Assembly: GCA_019022495.1 (NCBI GenBank)
Contig: JAFEKR010000023.1
Coordinates: forward strand, 434,001 to 498,000
From: Epichloe hybrida
Lineage: Eukaryota; Ascomycota; Sordariomycetes; Hypocreales; Clavicipitaceae
Direction: 5' to 3'
Length of the DNA: 64,000 bases
Position 1 is the first letter of the stretch; each line of letters begins with the position of its first letter. The notes beneath the pieces are model-generated. The model saw nothing but the letters and a program-made list of their open reading frames with translations, made no database searches and was not told the DNA's origin. This document shows positions 10,105 through 20,119 of the stretch, one piece after another. The position numbers and the translations under genes were made by a program.

Positions 10105-10348
10105 ATGAAGCGTTTGGGGGGGGGATTCCGAGAGTATTTGTCTGCGAATGTGTTCTTGTTAAGCATCACATAGTGTACATGGATTTATTTCGGTACAGAG
10201 CCAATGCCAATTTGCCTCGATGCCCTCGCAGGTTGCGGTCTGGTGATCCCCGCGGCAAACAAGAAGAAAAACAAGACGCCTCGCTAGGCCCTTGGATCTA
10301 CCGAATCAAGTGAATGACGACGACAGATTGTCTCTCCGCCCCATCTCT

Positions 10349-12109
10349 CTACGATTTTGGCTTCTTTCGCACAAGACCTGGGCTCAAGAAATTAGCCGCG
10401 TTTTTGCAGTCTTGCGGCGCCTCTAGCCCTTCATCCTCGGGCACTTGCTTGGCAACTTCTGCGTCCAGATGGGTGACGCCGCCGCGCGTCACGTCAGTCG
10501 TGTCGGCTCTCTTCCTCTTGATCAGCCCGGACGAGATGGTCTTGACCTTTTCGGAGGCGTCGGTGCCGTCGGCGGGCGGGGCGGCGGACGATGCCCCCTC
10601 TCCGACGACGACGCTACCCCAGCCTGCGCCGAGGCCGACTTCCCGGATCCATCGCTCGGTGCTGCCGGCCGCTTTGTCGAGGCTGGAGAAGTCGGCGTGG
10701 AGCAGGTGCTCGGTGATGCGTCTGTACGTCGCCTCGTTGACCATGCGCCCCCCTCGGCCCTGGCTCGGCCAGTAGTAGTATGCCGTCCTGGTGGGCATCG
10801 TGGGCGAATAGTTCCGCTGTCCCGTTTTCGCACGGGGCTGTCGGGGCCTGATGGGTCCTCTCAGCTTGCGCCTCCTCTTGCCGGACTTGGCGTTGTTGCT
10901 TTTCGATCTGCCGCCGGCGGTGGCGGGAGGAGATGCATCCGTCTGCTTTGCTGAACTTGTCGGAGCCGCGGCGCCTTTGACAGCGTCCCGGGCTGCCTCG
11001 TCGTCGTCGTCGTCGTCGAGCACGACCCAGATGAAGCCTGTCATTCTGCCGCTGGAGCATTCCTGTCGGTAGGCCATCATCTCCCAGAAGGTGTCGAGCG
11101 TCTTGACGCTCTTCCAGGCACCACCACCACCACCGGTCTGTTTCGCGGCGCCCGACCTCCCGGCCTCGTCGTCCAGTTCGTCCCGGAAACGCGATTTCGG
11201 ATCGTCGGGGAACCGGGGGATCAGGCACCGGGGCGGCACCCGGTCGGATTCCCGGCGGTAGTGGGAAATCTTCTCCAGCGGATGCGTCAACGACCAGGAC
11301 GAAGAGGCCGTCGCCGTCGCGGCACGGGGTGTGAGCGCGCGGGTTTCGTGGGCGTCCAGGCCCGGCACGACCAGGTAGCCCTTTGCGTTGCCGTTTCCGT
11401 TGCCGTTGCCGTTGTTGTTCCCCCGGGGCCGGGCGCCCGTCCCCGAGGGAGGAGGTGGTGGTGATCTGATGAGGGGATCCAGCACGCGACACCACCACTT
11501 TATGAGCGCGCGGTCGTCCAGGACGTGTTTGCCGCCGTGGTCTACGCTCCCGGGGAAAAGGTACTGTCCCTGCGACCGGGCGAACAGGCTGACGACCAGC
11601 TGCACGCCGGGCCGTCGGCGATGCTCGACCAGATGCGCGATGAAGGCGGCGCACACTTGGCGGACGGGGCTCGCCGCGCCCCCCCTGGAGCCCCTGGGGG
11701 GGGGCAGGTCCAGCAGCGCCAGGTAGCCGGTGGAATCGGCTTTGGAGACGAACAAGGTCGTGGCGTGGGCGGTTGTGTAGATGAAGATCTCGACGCCCAG
11801 CACCAGAACCTCCTTGTTCTTCGTCCCGGCGGCGGCGGCGGCGGCGGTGGCCGCGGGTGAGCCGGCGTTCCGGGGGGACGACGTCTGGTCATTGCCGGGC
11901 TGGGCGCCAATCGACACGGCGAGGAAATGGTTCTCGCAGTAGGTTCGATCGGGGCGCTCGTTTGGCGGCGCGGAGAAGAGCGCGTCGGTCCTTCGCGGCG
12001 GCGTGGACACGTGGTAGATGCCAAAGGGGACGTGTTCGGGGAGGACCGAGGCCAGTCGCGTCGTCAGAGATTTGTCAGCCTCGGTTGGGCCAGGTGGCGA
12101 TGAGTCCAT
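10349..12109 (-). CDS. RTT109: Rtt109 histone acetyltransferase
   Basis: Single exon, 586 residues from ATG 12109. Rtt109 acetylates newly made histone H3, chiefly K56 together with Asf1, and N-terminal lysines with Vps75, before chromatin assembly behind replication forks. Family landmarks seen in order are VPFGIYHVSTPP near the start, FIYTTAHATTLFVSKADSTG, VVSLFARSQGQYLFPGSV, HVLDDRALIKWWCRVLDPL, LVVPGLDAHETRAL, HPLEKISHYRRESDRVPP, RCLIPRFPDDPKSRFRDELDD, TFWEMMAYRQECSSGRMTGF and AYYYWPSQGRGG. The central loop has low-complexity Gly/Asn and Asp runs coded by microsatellites. The C-terminus ends with a basic tail (RKKPKS). It is divergent from the Kex2-repeat gene on its right. The in-frame extension to 12292 is less likely because the match begins at MDSSPPGPTEA. 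Confidence 0.9.
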   Translation of the reverse strand: MDSSPPGPTEADKSLTTRLASVLPEHVPFGIYHVSTPPRRTDALFSAPPNERPDRTYCENHFLAVSIGAQPGNDQTSSPRNAGSPAATAAAAAAGTKNKEVLVLGVEIFIYTTAHATTLFVSKADSTGYLALLDLPPPRGSRGGAASPVRQVCAAFIAHLVEHRRRPGVQLVVSLFARSQGQYLFPGSVDHGGKHVLDDRALIKWWCRVLDPLIRSPPPPPSGTGARPRGNNNGNGNGNGNAKGYLVVPGLDAHETRALTPRAATATASSSWSLTHPLEKISHYRRESDRVPPRCLIPRFPDDPKSRFRDELDDEAGRSGAAKQTGGGGGAWKSVKTLDTFWEMMAYRQECSSGRMTGFIWVVLDDDDDDEAARDAVKGAAAPTSSAKQTDASPPATAGGRSKSNNAKSGKRRRKLRGPIRPRQPRAKTGQRNYSPTMPTRTAYYYWPSQGRGGRMVNEATYRRITEHLLHADFSSLDKAAGSTERWIREVGLGAGWGSVVVGEGASSAAPPADGTDASEKVKTISSGLIKRKRADTTDVTRGGVTHLDAEVAKQVPEDEGLEAPQDCKNAANFLSPGLVRKKPKS

Positions 12110-12805
12110 GGCGGACAAACTTGGGACGTGGCACGGGTTTGATGTTGTGCTGGATGGGTTTTGACGGGTTCGAGAGGGGGCACACCTTGTCACTGTGCAC
12201 AGTAGGCTGAAGGTACCACTTAGTGGGGTGTGACAGACAGCCGAGGTCGATATCGGTTTGACAGCTTCTATTGGATAGAGGAAAAGGCCCAAGTTGGCCC
12301 TTGGACCGGCGTCCGAGCACTAGCGCAGGTACCAGCTTCGGCCGATCCGCCTGAAACAGACCAAACGGACCAAACAGACCGAACATCCAATGACTCTTAG
12401 TAAATTACCACGCCTAGACGCGACGCACGGCGACGCACTGATTTCGATAAATCGTCCCGTGCTCGAAGAATTGTCACACGGAGACAATCTTCAGGATCCC
12501 CAGCCAGAGCGTTTTTATGCTTTCACCTTGCGCACCTCGGGGGGAGCTCTGTGCGCGGGTCCAGGAAGTGCGCCCATGAGAAATGATAAGTCGGGGATAA
12601 CGTGCAATGAGTTGACACGGCCATTGCGGCCGCGACAGGTATATAACAGGATGGGTGTCTGTATCTTGGAACCGCTTTGGTTTTGACATTCCCGTCCTCC
12701 TCATCTTCATTCACTCATCTTGTTCCGTTCGTTTATCTTGTTCCTTTCGTCATCGCCTACCTCTTTTTCACTTTTCCCTTTCAGATCAACAACAAGTCTT
12801 CCGAA
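12110..12805. promoter_or_regulatory. Divergent intergenic region of RTT109 and the Kex2-repeat gene
   Basis: Serves both divergent genes. A TATATAA box at 12640-12646 lies about 160 bp before the ATG of the secreted protein gene and is followed by a pyrimidine-rich leader (12690-12780), typical of highly expressed fungal genes. No TATA is evident for RTT109. Confidence 0.5.
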
Positions 12806-13387
12806 ATGAAGGTGTCCGGTGTTCTTTCCGCCATTGCCACCTCGGCTTGCCTGGCGCAAGCCTCCCCCGTCGCCGTCGCCGCCGACGCCGACAAGCGTGA
12901 GCTCAACTTCGGCGGCCTCGGCCCCGTCAGCGGACAGCTGGGAAGCAACCCCGTCATGGACGCCGTGCAGCAGGGCGTCGCCGGCTTCTTCGCCGGCGGC
13001 GACGCCGTCCTCAACGGCCCCGGCGAGATCATCCGCCAGGCCATGCTGCGCATCAGCAACGGCGAGGGCCGCAGCAGCAGCAGCAGCAAGAGCAAGGCCA
13101 GCAACAACAACAACAACAAGAAGCGCGAGACCAATCTCGGCGGCCTGGGTCTCCTGGGCGGTGCTCTGGGCGGCGGCGGCGGCCCCGCGGATGCTCTGCA
13201 GCAGGGCGTCGCCGGCCTCTTTGCCGGAGGCGACGCCGTCCTCAACGGACCCGGCGACATCCTCGGCCAGGCCCTGGGGCAGCTTGCCAAGAGGGATGCG
13301 GAGGCCCCGATCGACCCCAAGCAGCTGGAGGCCATGAGCAAGCTCCTGGCGTACTATGAGGATGCGCGGGCGAACAAGAATGCGTGA
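12806..13387 (+). CDS. Secreted protein with Kex2 sites and two repeated modules
   Basis: Single exon, 193 residues. Residues 1-20 form a signal peptide (MKVSGVLSAIATSACLAQAS). Three dibasic sites, DKR, KKR and AKR, divide the rest into parts. The first and second parts each start KRE(L/T)N(F/L)GGLG and contain the conserved block QQGVAG(F/L)FAGGDAVLNGPG(E/D)I. They are separated by a Ser/Asn-rich linker with (AGC)n and (AAC)n codon runs. The last part is acidic and helical (PKQLEAMSKLLAYYEDA). In fungi Kex2 cleaves after KR in the late Golgi, so this is likely a precursor of two related peptides (a KEP-type protein). A TATA box and pyrimidine-rich leader precede it. The peptide function is unknown; structural roles or RiPP-like maturation are possible. 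Confidence 0.75.
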   Translation: MKVSGVLSAIATSACLAQASPVAVAADADKRELNFGGLGPVSGQLGSNPVMDAVQQGVAGFFAGGDAVLNGPGEIIRQAMLRISNGEGRSSSSSKSKASNNNNNKKRETNLGGLGLLGGALGGGGGPADALQQGVAGLFAGGDAVLNGPGDILGQALGQLAKRDAEAPIDPKQLEAMSKLLAYYEDARANKNA

Positions 13388-14099
13388 TGGGCCCCGTAAG
13401 TAGTACTTTTATATGCTCGAACGCATTCCGCACAAATGTCTAACATCATGTTTTCATAGCATTCATGACGGAACGAAAGCTGGGACACGAAAGTTCAGCA
13501 GGTCTCGCCGTGTGCATCTTCTGTCTCTTTTTTTCTTATCCCCCCCCCCCCCCTTACATTATACATGCTCTGATGTCTCGGAGCAGAGATTGTCTTCTTC
13601 TGTTACATAGTCTTGATGAATCGTAATCAATTTGAAATATGCATGTGAACTAAAGTCTGGGATGCACGTCTTGCCTGGCAAAAACCTGTCGCTGTCATCC
13701 GTGAAAAGTCTGCTTTTGACTCGCGAAAATCCAGCCCCATGTTGTGTAGACACTGGGGAGCAGCTGGGCGCAAGGGCAGCGACAAGATGATTCGAGCCCG
13801 AGAGTTTTCATCGCCGCACGACGTCCGTGTGACCAGCCATTGACAAGGCGCAGCGCAGTGCATTGTGGTGCATCGGGGTGCATTAAGGTCGGCCCCTGCA
13901 AGCCAAAGCAGCCTCGCAGCAATGCCCGCTGGGCCAGTGACGGCCGCTCTCCAAGCTTCCAGCGCTGGAGAGATGAGGGCGCGACCCCCAGACACGGCAG
14001 CAGCAATGGCGACGACCGAGGACAGCAAACGTCGTCCGACCATGTTGACGAAGCTGTCGGCGAGACAACATCCTGCCAGCGTCACTATTAGCAATCGCA
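13388..14099. other. Intergenic stretch without a supported gene
   Basis: Contains the 3' flank of the secreted-protein gene and a homopolymer C run near 13541-13553. Several long frames overlap on both strands between 13.6 and 14.1 kb but contradict each other and match nothing I recognise. Confidence 0.5.
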
Positions 14100-14342
14100 T
14101 AAAGCCTCACGAGAGCACAAGTGCTCTCTCCGGCAACCATCATTACTGCTTTGTTGAGTTTGTAACCAGAGAGGAGGCCCAGTCCGCCATTGACACCCTC
14201 GATGGCAAAGTCGCCGAGTCGGGTCCCTTGGAAGGTTTCCGTAGCTAAGCCCCCTCCTAACAAGCAGCGTGATCAGCGATCCTCCCCGTACAACAAGTTC
14301 GGAGATGGCGCCGTAGAATTGATTAACAAAAAAAAACCATAG
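14100..14342 (+). pseudogene. Fragment of an RRM-domain protein, frameshifted
   Basis: The frame gives the second half of an RNA-recognition motif: GNHHYCFVEFVTREEAQSAI contains the RNP1-like strand, then DTLDGKVAESGP. At about 14216-14232 the reading frame shifts, after which PWKVSVAKPPPNKQRDQRSS continues the end of the RRM and its basic tail up to TAG 14340-14342. The first half of the domain (RNP2) is not found upstream. A frame shift plus a missing half point to a decayed copy; a splice event within the domain cannot be excluded but no GT/AG pair fits. An RNA-binding origin is inferred from motif resemblance. Confidence 0.45.
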
Positions 14343-14865
14343 GGGCATCAGGGCCAGCCTTCTCAGTGCTTGCGTCGGCGTTCACTCACGAGACAAAAAG
14401 AAGGGGGGACATCTTTTGAAGAGCCGATGGAGTTGAATAAAAGTTTTCGTAGTTTTTCCCCAAAAGCAATATTGCCCCCCTCAGTGGTTGTATCGGCCTG
14501 ACTGAGCAGCGAGCGGTCAGAAGGTCCAGTCAGGCAATGCAAGTCAACGACGCATCATTACAAACCCACCCCATCATCGGGATTCCAATCTCCCAATTCG
14601 CCCATCCGGCGCACAAACACCGCACCCGTGGACAAGTATCATTGACGCTCACACATATCAAAGGGGTTCACGGAAGAATACATAAAAAACGCGTTGGGGA
14701 CGATCTGATGAATACATATTTCTTGCACGCATTTCCCACATCCTCTGAAAAGGGAAAGAAAGCTCGCTTCGTCTTATTCAAGAAGCTTTCATTTCGTGAA
14801 AGAGATGAAGATGGAAACAAAATAAGTACGAAAAAAAAAGAAACCCCTCGATAACTTGTTTCAGA
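14343..14865. other. Intergenic stretch without a supported gene
   Basis: Only a 3' flank of the SOD-like gene and AT-rich sequence (14,790-14,860). The plus-strand frame at 14,537-14,854 has no recognisable features. Confidence 0.5.
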
Positions 14866-15561
14866 TTACACAGGACACCCATTCACTCGCTCAAAGTTGG
14901 CGCATGTGATTCTCGTCTTGTTCCCGAAATGGACAACAATAGACCTGTTGCCGAAGAAGCCCGGCGTTCCCTCGACCAACGAGGCGTACGGGTCGACGTA
15001 TTCGTGGCGGAAAGGATCCTTCGTAATCTTGCCGTGCTTGCCACTCAGGTCACCGACCTGGCAAGTCTGAGGCTTCGACTCATCGCACGGAGGATTTTCG
15101 CCGCGCTTGTAGGGGTCAAGGTGGGCGAGGGTTTCGATGCAGTTGCCGCTGGCGGGCACGGGAGCAACGTGGATATGGTAGACTGCGGGGTGCGGGACAT
15201 AAGTTAGCAAAATGCCGTCTCCCACCCTTTCTCTCTTCTCAAGTTGGATGGCATGGGTTGATGACGGATGAATGAGAGAGGTTGGTTAATTGGTGGGGGG
15301 AATCGTACTGGATGGGCCAAATTCGTTGGGGTTGGGCAAGTTTTCAAAGTGAGCGTAAAACTTGACGCCTTTGCCGTCCGGACCGGGCTCGGCACGCACA
15401 GATCCGCGAACGTTGCCGCTGAGACTTCCGTGGAAAAAGGCATCCTTGGGCAAGACAGCCTGGTAGACGACGTTGGGATTGTTCGTAGTCTCGGGTGCGT
15501 CCTGGGTGTCGGCGGCGCAGAGGGCGGAGAAGCCAGCGACGAGGAGGGTTGCCAAGCGCAT
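14866..15561 (-). CDS. Secreted Cu/Zn superoxide dismutase-like protein
   Basis: Two exons, 15561-15309 and 15182-14866, with a 126-bp intron, 189 residues. A signal peptide (MRLATLLVAGFSALCAADTQ) is followed by the SOD beta-barrel. Landmarks are HGSLSGNVRGSV, VKFYAHFENLP, the metal-ligand segment YHIHVAPVP, CIETLAHLDPYKRGENPPCD, VGDLSGKHGKI and RSIVVHFGNKTRITCANFE. The histidines in HIHV, the LAHLDP and KHGK segments and SIVVH correspond to copper ligands, and the cysteines flanking the LAHLDP loop and in RITCANF fit the conserved disulfide. It resembles the extracellular fungal copper-only/SOD5-like group rather than cytosolic SOD1. No GPI signal is seen, so it is probably released. It would convert superoxide to peroxide and could shield the fungus from host or self-made oxidants. 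Confidence 0.8.
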
Positions 15562-17573
15562 GATGATGAGAGCTGGACGTGTCGTTGATTTTTCGCTTGC
15601 TAGAATCACTCTCTTCTTTTTATTTTTTTTCGATTCTCTGTGGAAGAAGGCGGGAAAGATGAGTGAGGACGGCTTCTGTTGGGTGGTTGTTGGCGTTGGG
15701 GGTTTCGCGTTGGGTGGTGTCAAATGAGGTGGTTGTGATTCTTCAGCAATTGGGCGGACACGCGCGGGGGAATGGGCTGACAAAATAGAGTCGAGGCGAA
15801 CGAGGAAAGGGGCTGCGCCGCACCCGCGCAAGGGCAATCAACCCCCAGGAACCGAGAAAGGATGTTCGTCGGTGGTAAGACATTCGGGTGGATCGGAAGA
15901 AACAATCAGAGTCAGCATTTCCCATGTTTGTTCCCCGGCACATGGATCCATGCAGGTTGTTTGTTGTTACTGTTAATCCGTACTTGCACATGTACTGCCC
16001 GTTGCAGCCTTGCAGGGGACCAGCTTGCATGTCGAACGAGGCACAAGGCACAAGGCGGCATCGATGCCGCGCCTCATTGATTGGTCAAGGCCCGCCAAGG
16101 CCCGCCAAGGCCTGCACATGCCGGAAATGAAGGAACAAACAAGCGAACAAACCGTCAGAAATACACGCAGATACTTACGGATCCGTAGAAGCATTGGTTT
16201 CATGCTTGCTGATTAAGTCGGCGCGGCGCACAGCGGCTCACTGTTTCATCCTTTCATCATCAATCTGAAAGAAACGGCCCCCGCTGATGTTTTATCCGCT
16301 TTGATCAACTTCTTGGCTGCTCTTGGCTGCTCTTGGCTGCTCTTGGCTGCATTCCCGCTCCTCCCGTTCGTTCGTCTCGTCTGCTGGAACGTCGTTCCCT
16401 GCTTGCATGCGGCGTTCCCGCCCCTCGGCCCCTCTCTCAGTCCCGCCATTTAGCGTGCTTGACTCGGCCTTTGTCTGCGGGGTGCCGCTGGAATGCCTGT
16501 TCATCTGTGCTTCGCCTGTCCGCCTGTCCGCCTGTCCGCCTGTCCCGTCTGTCAGCAGAGGCCGGTGTAACCTCCGACCCAGAACAAAGCCACATAAAAA
16601 CGGGCACCCATCTGACAACCAAACTCCATGGACTTGCGCCCGACGGGCCATGAGGAGAAAGAAGCAAAAAGGGGGGCACGTGACATGACGCACTCAGACT
16701 GCGCCGAGGCCTGGACAGCCAGAGTTGCCAAGCCCGAGACCAAGACTGAGGAAGTCGGGGACGTGATTTCCGTTGTAACAGGTATTATGCCCTGCATCTT
16801 GTGGCTTCGTGGTTCAACCAAGAAACGTCACAGGCAGGTCATTGTCAGATGCATATACATGAATCTTGGGAAATGTCCCTTGCTAATATGACCCTATTAC
16901 GTTGCGCCACGCTATTGCGTGTGCAGGCTTCTTCTGCCTAGTACACGTTTGGAGGCTGATTTGCCGGCTGTTAAAGGGCTCCAACAATACCGAGTACCCT
17001 AACAAAGCATTTGTGGAAAAAGCATGTTTCCAGATGCATCACGGAGTATATCCAGCTTTAGCCTAAGTCAGAACAACCCAGCGGCCCAACGCCTTAACAA
17101 GGGGCAACCAAATGCGCAACTATCAGAAGGAAATGCGCATCCGCCGCTTTTCCTATTCATCCTTGGAGCCCACTCGTGTATCTTTACACGGAGGGGGAAC
17201 ATTCTTTATTTTTAAAGGCAACACCACACAACAAGCAATCTACCGGAAGAGCACCCGCAACAGGCTATATACCCTGCTTACTTTCCTTGTAGCCTTCTAG
17301 AATCGTCCAGGCTTTGTAGCTAATTGCAGCTGTTGGAGAGGAACGAAAAACTGGGGCATGTAGAGTTGTAGAACAATTCAGGGGATAGCGTGTGCGTCTT
17401 GCGGATAATCGTTATGGAAAAAACCTTGGAAGAACACAACTTCCTAGTAGGCTTCGGGGGACTCCGGGGATTCCGTTTCGCAAGTATATAAAGGTAGCCG
17501 ACGAGCATGTTGAACAAACTCCTCGTTCGCACTTACAAATCCAATCCGATCCGATCCGCACTAGACAACCAAA
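15562..17573. other. Long intergenic region with short tandem repeats
   Basis: No gene is supported. It contains an AAGGCCCGCC-type repeat near 16,088-16,112, four copies of TTGGCTGCTC (16,313-16,350), a GCCTGTCC repeat (16,516-16,546), and a copy of a 50-bp dispersed repeat (17,336-17,388) seen again at 33.67 kb. The last 100 bp is the promoter of the six-cysteine gene. Confidence 0.5.
17485..17492 (+). promoter_or_regulatory. TATA box of the six-cysteine secreted protein gene
   Basis: TATATAAA about 82 bp before the ATG at 17,574. Position and sequence fit a core promoter. Confidence 0.6.
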
Positions 17574-17897
17574 ATGAAGCTTTTCTTGCTCCTCTTCATC
17601 CCAGCCATGGCCATGGCCACTGGTAATGGTGATAGCAAAATGAGAACCTATACTGTGTATTGCAGTGATGAAAAATTCGACGACCCCAATACCACTTGTC
17701 CCCAAACTGCCACTTGCGTAAGATAACCATAACGCATATATATTATTTCTGCCCTACGAGTAGTGTTAATGCTTACTGCGCTCTAGTGTTCTACGACACC
17801 GCGGGGTAAATTCAAGACATCCCGACAGGCAGTTGGACCGGCATTCACTACGTGTGGTGAAAATAATAAGGGATTAATTTACTGCTTGACTCCTTAA
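17574..17897 (+). CDS. Small secreted six-cysteine protein, effector candidate
   Basis: Two exons, 17574-17717 and 17787-17897, with a 69-bp phase-0 intron, 84 residues; too short to appear as a single long frame. Residues 1-16 (MKLFLLLFIPAMAMAT) are a clear signal peptide. The mature protein has six cysteines: C30 (YTVYCSD), C42, then an adjacent pair C48-C49 that straddles the intron (TATC | CSTTP), then FTTCGEN and YCLTP at the end. This spacing with a CC pair recalls fungal effectors and hydrophobin-like proteins, though hydrophobins have eight cysteines. A TATA box precedes it. It lies about 650 bp from the retrotransposon block, a common setting for effector genes. No family recognised. 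Confidence 0.65.
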
Positions 17898-18118
17898 AGC
17901 TAGGTTCCATTTTCTGGAGTCAAGTTAACAAGAGTCTGTTGTTGCCCGGTGTCGCAAAACAGCGCATGTGATCACATGTGATTGGATTTAGCAAGCGTAG
18001 GGATGTACGCAGTAACGTCTACGCGCAACGCACACTACTTTTAGTTATCGAGCGTTAAAGGGAACTAGAAATGATGATTTCATCTTCCAAAGTCGCTCCT
18101 AGAGCATCGTTCTTGTTC

Positions 18119-18531
18119 CTACTGCTCAATGGCACGAAGGTATGCTGCAACAGTGGGCGTAAGAATGCCGTCGATAACGAGTTTGTCGCCAGCTTCGATG
18201 ACCCATGTCTGGCAATTCCTCTGCGTAATTTTCTTTCCTGGCACACCCTATATCGCCCGCGCATAAGCAATCATCGGTTATCAATCTTGTGCACACCGTT
18301 GTTGAACATGGCGCTCTCGTTGAAGTATTTGCCGTCTATCCACTGCAGCGGAATCGTTTTGGTTGGCTTGTTTCCTGTGGCGCGGAAGTCATGGCTACGC
18401 TTGATATGGAACTGGGAACCTGTCCTAACGTCACCAGTGGCATGGATCAAATCGCCAATCTCGGGATCGCCGTGCGAACGAAGCCAATGCCCAGTGATCC
18501 TCGAAGGGTACCACTGGCAACGAAACGGCAT
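18119..18531 (-). CDS. Conserved fungal small protein of unknown function
   Basis: Two exons, 18531-18295 and 18247-18119, with a 47-bp phase-0 intron, 121 residues. I recognise the layout of a small family common in filamentous fungi: GDPEIGDLIHATGDVRTG, FHIKRSHDFRATGNKP, PLQWIDGKYF, then in exon 2 GKKITQRNCQTWVIEAGDKL and the end VAAYLRAIEQ. Family members usually begin with a short segment ending HWALF; here it reads GHWLRS, so the N-terminus may be slightly changed. The outer copia element is inserted with its target duplication 8 bp upstream of this ATG, which separates the gene from its original promoter and perhaps its first codons. Biochemical role unknown. Confidence 0.65.
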
Positions 18532-18538
18532 TTTCTAT

Positions 18539-18543
18539 GTACT
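18539..18543. repeat. Target-site duplication of the outer copia element, left copy
   Basis: GTACT directly before the left LTR, matched exactly by GTACT at 32,435-32,439 after the right LTR. Confidence 0.9.
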
Positions 18544-18763
18544 TGTCAGGTAGGGGTGTAGATGGATAATGAAAAGTGTTCAATTTAATTAATCAAAGGT
18601 GCAGACGGTAGCTGACTTTTGTACCTAAAGGGTATATAGTGCGCTATAGTAATAACTAGTCTATAGAGGTACTTCTAATACATTTATCTCTACTAATATC
18701 TTATCCTAGTTAATGCGCGCCCCTTACCTATATATTTAATACTTTAGGGAGCTCTTCCTAATA
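18544..18763 (-). repeat. Outer copia 3' LTR
   Basis: 220 bp, beginning TGTCAGG and ending CCTAATA on the plus strand. It aligns along its whole length with 32,215-32,434. Differences are mostly C/T and G/A. Confidence 0.9.
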
Positions 18764-20119
18764 TACCCCCTATAGCTAAGATAACTATTAAAGCTAATAA
18801 TCTAAGGTATAGGAAGAGATTATAAATAATCTCTAGTATTATAATTAGGTAGGAATCTCCCTTATACTAATTCTATAGTAAAAGTCCCTATGTATTTAAC
18901 CTAATAGAGGCTTTATAAAGCTATTTATAGGTATCTTAAAGGTCTTTATTTAATTTACCTTAATATTACCTATTATACACTGCTCTTAAATTTATATCTA
19001 ATTTATATTAAGGTGCTTAAGGCTAGTTTAAAGCCTTCCTTTTATATATTTAGTAATTTAGATTATTTACTTATTATTACACTAAATAATTAAGAGCGGC
19101 GAAACATATATATTAATATTATCAGAGCATGTAATGTAATGTAATGTAATGTAATATTTGGGGTTTGGATGTAATGTTAGGAGGAAAAAAAGGTGGGGTA
19201 TATTAATATCTTATAATATACTTTAGATTTTTCTCTATTAGATTAATATAAGTGTTTTTATAATAGGTATTTTATTAAATTTACTATTAAATATCTTAAT
19301 TTCCTATCTTTTAGACTATTAGTTATATCTTCTAGTATAGGGTATATATAGTAAGTTTATGAGGTTAATTAGATTCTTTAAATTTTTTTATATATTATAA
19401 GATATTATATTAACTATATATCTATTTTCTTATAATTATATTTTTATTATTTTAAACAAGACTTTTTATTACTAAAAAATACCCTATATATACTTTTTTA
19501 AATAATATAAAATAATATATTATAAATCTAAATAATTATATTAAGAAACTATAATTAGACTTTTATATACCTTAAATTTAATATTAATATTATAACTTTT
19601 ATTTAGAATAATAGTTATTTTTTTAGATTTAATATATATTCTTTTTAAATATCTTAAATTCTTTTCTTTTCTTTTATAAAATCTAAAGTTAAAAAAGAGT
19701 GATTTAGGAATAAAAAGTTAAATAAAAATAGTATAAATAAATAAATAAGTAAATAATATTATTTATATTATTTAAATGAAAGGCTTTACTTATTATAAAA
19801 GCTTTTAAGTATAATATAAGTAATATAAAACTATATATTAGTTTTTAAAATAATATTTTAATAAAAAAAAATCGTAGTTTATTTATTTATTAAGTAATCT
19901 AAGGAATTTAAAGTATAATTAGCTTATAATACTTATATAATACCTAATTTATCTTAATTTAATACTTTAATATATAAGAAATAATTTTTATAAAATAAAA
20001 TAAATAATTTCATAGTAAAATTTCCTAAAAAAAGAGTAGAAAAAGAGTATAAAAAGCTAAATTTACTAGATTTAAAATAATACGGTTATTATTTAGAATT
20101 AATATAAGCTATATAAAAA

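Noticed and set aside
10522..11654. Long frames on both strands inside the RTT109 gene
   Set aside because: They are shadows of a GC-rich coding sequence; the minus-strand RTT109 frame carries all family motifs.
19131..19160. TAATG tandem repeats considered as a telomere-like tract
   Set aside because: Fungal telomeres are usually TTAGGG; these repeats lie inside the ends of the hAT-like element and occur in both orientations.
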